Shown here one piece after another: positions 57,461 through 64,000 of a stretch of DNA of 64,000 nucleotides. The DNA lies in the NCBI RefSeq assembly GCF_040869045.1, contig NC_090322.1, positions 272,144,662 to 272,208,661 on the forward strand. Reading direction: 5' to 3'. The notes below the pieces were generated by a model. It was given only the letters and a program-made list of their open reading frames with translations, did no database searches and had not been told where the DNA came from. The stretch comes from Eurosta solidaginis (lineage: Eukaryota; Arthropoda; Insecta; Diptera; Tephritidae). Within the stretch, counting starts at the first letter, position 1, and every line of letters starts with the position of its first letter. The translations under genes were made by a program, and so were the position numbers.

Positions 57461-58925
57461 CCTCTTAGTGGCTGAAATTTCCCCGAAACACTTGACTTTG
57501 TTGATGCTTACGATGTTTGGCTAGCCTAACTCTCAATGGCGACTCAAGTTGCATGGGGCGCCTTTCGCATGTTCGAATGGATAAATTTGATCGCGTCCGT
57601 TTCATACCATATTCGCATTTTTTTTTTTTTGGTTGGTAAGTGTAATAATATGGAAATACTGGCTGTGTTATGTAAATAGTGCGCAACACCTTTCACTACT
57701 TTGCCAGTCACAACAACAAAACATCGACATTAAAAGTAAATAAATGTCGCCAATCGTAGGAGATCCATTTCTACAGCGTAATATTACATACGACATAAAG
57801 AGTATCAAAAAATATCTCAAATCAAATGTATACATATTCATTTGTGTATGGATATGTGTATGAATTCGTGCTTAAGTATCGGCATAACGAAAACAACCAT
57901 AAAAACACTTTCATATCTATTCCGCTTCAATTCAACAAAAGGATCGTCATCATCATCATCATCAACAACAACATCATCAGCACAATGCACTTATTTAACG
58001 CCAAAAACAAATTATTCCCGCGGACAACCATTCAACAATTCATTTAACGATTTGCTTACTTGCCTCATTCATCCACTTACCCGCCACATACACGCCCCCA
58101 GTTCCCTTCCAATTTAATTTGTTCGCGAACAGGTAAATTTTATATAGCTATCGGGCATTGCAATCAAAGTACTTGCAACAACAACAAACCGCATGCATAG
58201 TTGCTGCTTTAATGACGTTTTCGGTTACCACCAACCTGTGACATTTCGATTTTGTAAAAAATTGCAGCTTCAGCTAGACATAGCGACTGAACGAAGCGAT
58301 TCGCTCGCGTTGTCTGTCTATTGAGGCTGGGCAGCACGAGCACATTAACGGCGGTGGAATGGAATGCGTGGGCGCAAATTGTGATCGTTCTCACGCCTCA
58401 ATCAACGATCACAATTTAAAATGTGGCCAAAACCAACTGCAACAACAACAACAACATCGGGTACCACAGCGCAGCTCAATTTTACGATCAACACGATCAC
58501 CAAATAATTTGTAATTGTATCTGGCGCAACCACAACAACGACGCTAAGAAGAGCAAAACAAAAACAATAAGTTTTTGAATAATGGACTTTGCATGTAAAA
58601 TATTTGCTTTTGCACTATTTGTTTATGAGCACATTTTGCCGCGAGCCCATTGACATTCACCGACCATTGGCTGCGGCCATTTAACCGCTTTGCTTATGAC
58701 ACCTACACAAGACAACCAATGAAATTTACCTCAGAGACTTAAATTTATGTATGTAAAATGAGACGGTATATATAAAAGTCGCCTAAGTCCGTCATAAGGA
58801 AATTTTGTGAAAATCTAAGTTGGTTGTTTCCTAGCTGTCCTTTTTTTACCATCATTATTAATTGGCGGTAAACCTCTATGAGTTTTTGATCATTTCATAA
58901 CAAGTCAAACCAGCTATCCCTGCTT
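57461..58925. other. No gene seen; (ATC)n and CAACAA simple repeats
   Basis: TCGTCATCATCATCATCATC near 57,944-57,962 is a microsatellite followed by CAACAACAACATC. The frames over it (57,826-58,117) are probably non-coding. TGCAACAACAACAACAACAT at 58,438-58,456 is a further simple repeat. Confidence 0.45.
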
Positions 58926-58929
58926 CGCG

Positions 58930-59480
58930 ATAGCCGACGGCTGTCGGGAGCATCTTTGGACCTTTATTCCGTGTAATATATTGATATCCGCGTAAAGCTC
59001 ATACTGCTCATCATTTTACGGCGTTAAATGCTCGCCATCGGCATCAAGAAGAGGACCTAAAATCTTTCGAAAAACTTTTCTCTCGAGCACTCCAAGAGCC
59101 TTCTCATCTTCTCTAGCCGACTTGTAAAGGTGTGATTTTTGTTCTTACGGACCTAAAAGTGTTGCTCAACGTCATTTGCCAAAGCCTAACTAACTATGCA
59201 GGGAGCTTAAATTCAGACATAGCAGCATACAAGCAGCTTCTTTTGGTGCTGTCGAACACGGCTTTGAATTCGACAAAAATATGGTGAGTAGCGATTCTCA
59301 TACCGTTAGTTCGTGAACTGCGTGATTGCCTCTCTTATGGATTTGGCAAAGCACACATAAATTCCAATGTGGAGGAGTGCACTTATGCGACCATATTTTG
59401 CACACAAGTTGATGCATGCTCTTAACCAAATCTTCGCCTCCGTATTTGAAGAGCTCGGTGACTAGTCTGTCCTTACAGTA
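58930..59480 (-). pseudogene. Old RTE-like LINE copy with internal deletions
   Basis: Although no long frame survives, nucleotide blocks follow the 17,754-19,950 element in the same order: ATATCCGCGTAAAGCTCATA, CTTTCGAAAAACTTTTCTCT, GTGTTGCTCAACGTCATTTG, TTCAGACATAGCAGCATACA, GTGCTGTCGAACACGGCTTT and TTCGCCTCCGTATTTGAAGA. Large internal segments, including the YADD region, are missing. It is clearly older than the other copies in the window. Confidence 0.75.
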
Positions 59481-61573
59481 CTCTAGTTAAACAATGACAT
59501 TTGCTCTAGAGGTTTCCATTCAAGTAAAACATATGAGGAGGACAGTTGCTCAATAGCACAAGAAACTTGAAAAAAAAATGTATCAGTAATGCGCACAATT
59601 TTACGTTTTTCTCAGCCAAAAATGCATTTCGAGTTCATAATTCACGTCATGTGCGCTTCATTACAGCCGCTTAAGCATTAAAGTTGTCACTTAGATGTCA
59701 GTTAGTTAGTAATTCTGCTTCCGCGCTCGATGTCATCTCTGCACCGTAGCCTTCAAACTGTAGAGAATATGACATTTAAAATCAGTAAGTCAACAATTTT
59801 GGTATTTGGCGACAGCTATACCAAGAAAGTCCGGATTTACCTAATTTGAGAGTAAATACAGTAAACAGTAATTTTAAAATTTTTGTATATTTTCGGCAGC
59901 AGTTAGTTCCTGCTGCATTGTCACAAACCTGATCATTCACAACAGACAATTGCTTATTGCAGATCCGATTTTTCAAGAAAATAAGGGGGCATTATCAACA
60001 GTAATATAACAACATGCGACAATAATTTGCTCAGGTTATTGACATTAGCCGTAGCTCTACACCTCCCATTCGCAACTCAAAACCAAATAACGTCATGATC
60101 AGAGCCAAATATGCACGTAAAGCACTAAAAGAACCCGAACTACCCAGGAAACGTGTGTTAATTTGGCACGGTTTTGTTCAACTTTATTGTAAATACTTAT
60201 AATCCACAAACAATTCAGATTATTTGAATGTACTAGCACTGATTGTATAAAACTTACAATCTTCAATCATTTGGATGCAAGTGATTGCAGTCACGTTTCC
60301 ACTAATTTCATTCATTCCTTCCAGGATTTGGCTACAATCATTGATTACCCAAAACATGTGATGACAAGTCGAAGAAAACAATCGTTTTTCGTTAGATTTT
60401 ATTTAGTGAACGAATTACTAGAATTATGATTAAAAAGTCTTCAATAGTCAAAGTAGCTATCCACATTTCAAATGATTGCTTTTTTGATTACTGAAATTGT
60501 ATAATTAGATTAGGTATCGATTGCAATCAAGTTAATTGCAAATGAAATGAAAGCCCATTGCAACATATAATTTCAAATCGATTGTAGATAGGAATTTTAC
60601 AATCACAAAAAATTTAACGAAAAATATTTCGATAACAATGAAATAATTAAGTGTCGCAATCGTTGATAGTAAATCTAAATGATTTTAAGTTTTTCCGGCT
60701 CTCGACGGTGACGTGACACAATCCTAAGATACATAGCACCAAGTTATTAGGTATGGTGTCACCTCTACTGCAGTGACTTAACCTCAAGTTTTTTATTAAG
60801 TTTATGAGACTGCAAAAGGGTGACAGAATTTCAAGAAAAAAGGGCATAATCTTAAACATTTTAGTAGCTAAACTTGAGCGCAGAACTTAGTAATTCAACG
60901 GTATTGTTTTTATAATTTTGGAAAACTCTGGAGAAAACACAGCAGGTAATGGAATTTTTTTCTTTGACCGTAGTTAAAACTTATAATACCATTAATAACA
61001 TGGACTTGAAAGGCACCAATTGCACCTGAAAGGACTGATTTTCACAAAGTTTGCTCAAAAATAAAACTATTCAGCTTAGCCTCAAGATCACTTTGGGTCT
61101 TAATGAATCTTTATCTTATCAATTTCAATGGATGATATTTTGATGGATTTTAACTATAAGTCACTCTGATCTAAATGGTAATTTTTGGCTATGTAGAATT
61201 ACACTTATAAATGGCTCTAATTGAACTTAAGGCTAAAGGAAAGTATTTTTAGGACTGCAGCCGTAATAAAACGCTCTACTTTAATCCTCAGCAGAAGGTT
61301 TCCCCTGCCTTCTGATATAATTGCAGTAGATACTTAAACTTCGTGAAAATTAGTGGTCTTGTGATCAAGGTGAAAGAATAGCATTAACAGATACCATAGC
61401 TAATAGTAGAGGATTTAAGCAAGATCAAAGCAGAAGATTCCATCATCTGGGGTAAAGTAAATATGTGTAAGCATTAAAAGCTTGAACAAATTCGTGATTT
61501 TGATACTTTCATGACATGTTGTAAAATAAAACAAGATTTCATTTTATCATTGATATGAACTAATAGTTCTTAC
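59481..61573. other. No gene seen
   Basis: AT-rich DNA. 60,140-60,660 is unusual in repeating TTGCAATC/GATTGTA-type words and includes a 9-bp inverted pair GGAAACGTG / CACGTTTCC (60,149 and 60,292), but no element boundary could be fixed. Confidence 0.4.
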
Positions 61574-61637
61574 CATCAAGCATATATTTTGATATATCCT
61601 CATCATTTTTCTGCAGATCTTCGGTGTAGACTTCCAT
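61574..61637 (-). CDS. Candidate host micro-exon (21 codons) with start and splice donor
   Basis: The minus-strand ATG at 61,637 has an in-frame TAG 15 bases upstream. The codons read MEVYTEDLQKNDEDISKYML and D, then GATG|GTAAGAAC, a near-consensus donor at 61,573. The exon is phase 1. The acidic, lysine-containing composition is unlike the surrounding AT noise. It is too short to identify. The phase equals that of the exon ending at 38,940, so they could be alternative first exons of one gene. Confidence 0.45.
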
Positions 61638-63130
61638 TATGGCACGCAACTATTAATATTTTATTTTGTTAAATTTTTTAAAAGCTTTATTTTTACAATT
61701 TTCTTAACTTTTTGCTACTTTGGTATTGAAACAGCGCAATAGGTCACATGCGTATACCGTTAACACTTTTTTTTTGGCTACACTCTGTGTTAAATAATCG
61801 TTTTAAGAAGTCTTGAGTCACAGGCATGCAACATAAATTTTGAAATTGAGCGATTTTCTTTCGCACTTTATTTTCACTTTACGGAAAAAAATTACATGTT
61901 TACATTTCACAGTAAAATTTTTTTACTACGTGTTTGCAAAATTTCTTTTTTTTTTTTTTGTGTTAATGATGTTGATCAAATTTACATAATGCAACTTGTT
62001 AGTTTTGGCAAAAATTATTTCATCAAAATTCATTCGCATAAATTATTTTTTTACATTTCCCTCTACGTTAATTTGTGCGTCACCTTGAATGCAACATACA
62101 CACAAAAATCACTCAAATAGCTAAAATGTATTGATTTTAAATCAAATAACTAACAGCATTTATTTGCTTATTTCCATATTCTGCTGTTTTATTATTATTT
62201 TAATAGGTGCAGGTTTTTATGCAGTCAGCTTGGACATCGCATTCTTGCGCACAATAAAATTAAAAAAATAAAAAACGAGCAAAGTGATAAAGAAGCACTT
62301 AAGAATTCATATTCATGTGTGAAGGTGACTGAGAAAGCCACAAATTTGAATGCCAAATATGCAAACAAACAAAAGACTTAAGAAACAAACCCGCCACTCG
62401 CGCACATTGAATGCGTGGCACGCAGAACATACAAACAAAGTACATAGGCAGATAAACTTTTTGAATAGCGAACGTGTACTATCCGTCCAATATGACTTCA
62501 CACAGCCGATTGAAATAAATTACATTTGCAATTACATATACATATGTACATATGTATGTTAAAATGTTTATATACCTACCATAGGTATAAGCAATTTGTC
62601 AACCTTTCGAAAGGAAATGCCAAGCCGCAACAGCTACTGCTTTAAGGCAGCTCTCAGTGTAATACAAAGCTATTTTAATATTGTCATACATACATATATG
62701 GACAAGTACAAATGCAGGTGTATGTACATATGTATACATGTAAGTAGAATTTTATTGCAATTTTTGTATGGTATTGAAGGACTGGACACAAATCGGGAGT
62801 TTATGGCTTGCAGCAGAAAGTCAATTCTTACTATTAGATTTTATCGATTCTTTTGAATGTTAATACAGCAAATGTTGGAGATCTCGTTTTTAAAAAGTGC
62901 ATTAATAAATATGCGTGTGTGTGCGTGTTACCAAGCCGCTATTGGAAAATAATACAAACCAAAAGAACAATGAAATTGCTGCATAATTGAGCAACAATAA
63001 GTGAGTACACATGAATTCATACAGTGGTGTATACACTCAAAGAAATACTTAAAAGTTAGGGAGAAGCTATTGAAATGGGAGGTAAAATCGGTGTGAATTT
63101 TCGACACAGAATTGTTTTTCTAATCGAAAC
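61638..63130. other. No gene seen
   Basis: AT-rich DNA. If the 61.6 kb exon is real, the first few hundred bases would be its leader and promoter. No core promoter element is certain. Confidence 0.45.
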
Positions 63131-63345
63131 AAATAAAAAATAAATAAAATAAATGCAAGGCGCTATAACCTCCGAAGAGATTTTATGCCCAGCTCTTTGT
63201 TCCCGTCGTGCCCCTTTTTAATTTATCCTACAAATTGGTGGAACGAAACCCACATGTTTTAAGCTTTTACGCAGAATGGCATCTGCAAGACAGATGAAAT
63301 TTTACTGAGAAGCTTTTCATGGCAGGAATACAATCGGAGTGTTTG
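63131..63345 (-). repeat. tRNA-derived SINE, family A, truncated minus copy
   Basis: Read on the minus strand this is the body and 3' end of the family A SINE: GCCATGAAAAGCTTCTCAGT, a GATGCCATTCTGCG block, AAATCTCTTCGGAGGTTATA, then GCGCC and an ATTTATTTTATTTA tail. The tRNA-like head is missing where the RTE fragment begins. Confidence 0.8.
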
Positions 63346-63347
63346 TC

Positions 63348-64000
63348 AAACTGGAAAAAGAAGCGGTAAAGATGGGTTTGATGGTGAATGAGGACAAAAC
63401 GAAGTACCTGCTGTCATCGAGCAAAGAGTCAGCGCATGTGCGCCTTGGCAACCACGCTACTGTTGGCAGCCATAATTTCGAAATAGTAAAAGACTTCGTT
63501 TATTTGGGAACCAGCATCAACACTAGCAACAACATCAGCACTGAAATCCAGCGAAGAATCAATCTTGCCAATAAATGCTACTTTGGACTAGGTAGGCAAT
63601 TTAAAAGTAAAGTCCTCTCTCGGCGAACGAAAATCTTACTCTACAAGTCACTTATCGTACCCGTCCTGCTATATGGGGCAGAAGCCTGGACCATGACAAC
63701 AGCAGATAAAGCGGCTTAGGGAGTGTTCGAGAGAAAAGTTCTTCGAAAGATTTATGGACCTCTACGCGTTGGCGATGGCGAGTACCGAAGAAGATTTAAT
63801 GATGAGCTGTACGAGCTATACGCAGACATCAACATAGTCCAGCGAATTAAAACGCAGCGGCTGCGCTGGCTAGGCAGTGTTATGCGAATGAAAAATGATG
63901 CTCCGGCCAAGAAAGTGTTTCTATCGGAACCCGCCTATGGAAGCAGATGTAGAGGGCGGCCCCCACTCCATTGGAAGGACCAGGTGGAAAACGATTTGAA
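63348..64000 (+). pseudogene. RTE-like LINE fragment, runs off the window
   Basis: It begins inside the reverse transcriptase thumb (KLEKEAVKMGLMVNEDKTKY) and continues with DFVYLGTSINTSNNISTEIQ, KSKVLSRRTKILLYKSLIVP and LLYGAEAWTMTTADKAA. A TAG then replaces a TTG codon (63,717-63,719), after which the same frame continues (GVFERKVLRKIYG, RLRWLGSVMRMKNDAPAKKV) to the window edge. It is closely similar to the 17,754 copy but has GGG where that copy has GGGG, confirming that copy's frameshift. 5'-truncated. Confidence 0.9.

Noticed and set aside
57842..58117. 91-codon frame with Ser/Thr runs
   Set aside because: It is driven by the (ATC)n and (CAA)n microsatellites. No conserved-looking segment.
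60140..60660. A MITE with GGAAACGTG inverted ends
   Set aside because: Only 9 bp pair, no flanking duplication was found, and the recurring TTGCAATC words have no clear boundary.

Overview
The window reads as AT-rich intergenic or intronic DNA from a higher fly (Diptera). The combination of dispersed repeats points, by recall rather than by any search, to a tephritid fruit fly. There are no operons and no convincing complete host gene. What the sequence supports is a few isolated first coding exons, all on the minus strand, in a dense layered field of transposable elements, nearly all broken.

Layout. 1-10.5 kb: quiet DNA, tRNA-derived SINE pieces, and two DINE-1/Helentron-like elements in opposite orientation (6.9-9.2 kb). 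10.5-15 kb: a perfect-TIR MITE (10,997-11,227), an AT-only tract, and a 2.4 kb TIR DNA transposon with decayed transposase (about 12.2-14.6 kb). 16-22.3 kb: three minus-strand LINEs. The RTE-like copy (17,754-19,950) and the RT-RNase H copy (20,278-22,219) have exact 13-bp and 16-bp target-site duplications. 23.1-26.1 kb: a Helentron-like element carrying a roughly 12-unit, 130-bp tandem array, followed by an RTE tail fragment. 26-36 kb: quiet DNA, a 210-bp RTE fragment with a 13-bp duplication (29.7 kb), SINE copies and an RNase H-bearing LINE relic (34.3-35.3 kb). 36.4-38.4 kb: an interval bounded by two GC-rich CGCCGC blocks in opposite orientation. 38.9-41 kb: the best host candidate, a 225-codon first coding exon with a likely 5' leader. 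41.5-45 kb: a degenerate minisatellite interrupted by a complete but defective pogo-like transposon (42,294-44,968; TA duplication, spliced transposase, C-terminal zinc finger). 46.0-46.9 kb: a giant imperfect palindrome. 48-59.5 kb: a MITE, CAA-tailed repeats, a probable solo LTR, a small foldback and several LINE relics. 61.6 kb: a tiny candidate first exon. 63.1-64 kb: a SINE abutting another RTE copy that runs off the window.

Functionally, the mobile elements form autonomous/non-autonomous layers: LINE reverse transcriptases of at least three types, SINEs that would depend on such enzymes, TIR transposons and their MITEs, and Helentron-like elements with satellite-like expansions. The three candidate exons share a strand. 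Two of them (38.9 and 61.6 kb) end in the same splice phase, so they could be alternative first exons of one long gene continuing to the left; this is inference only.
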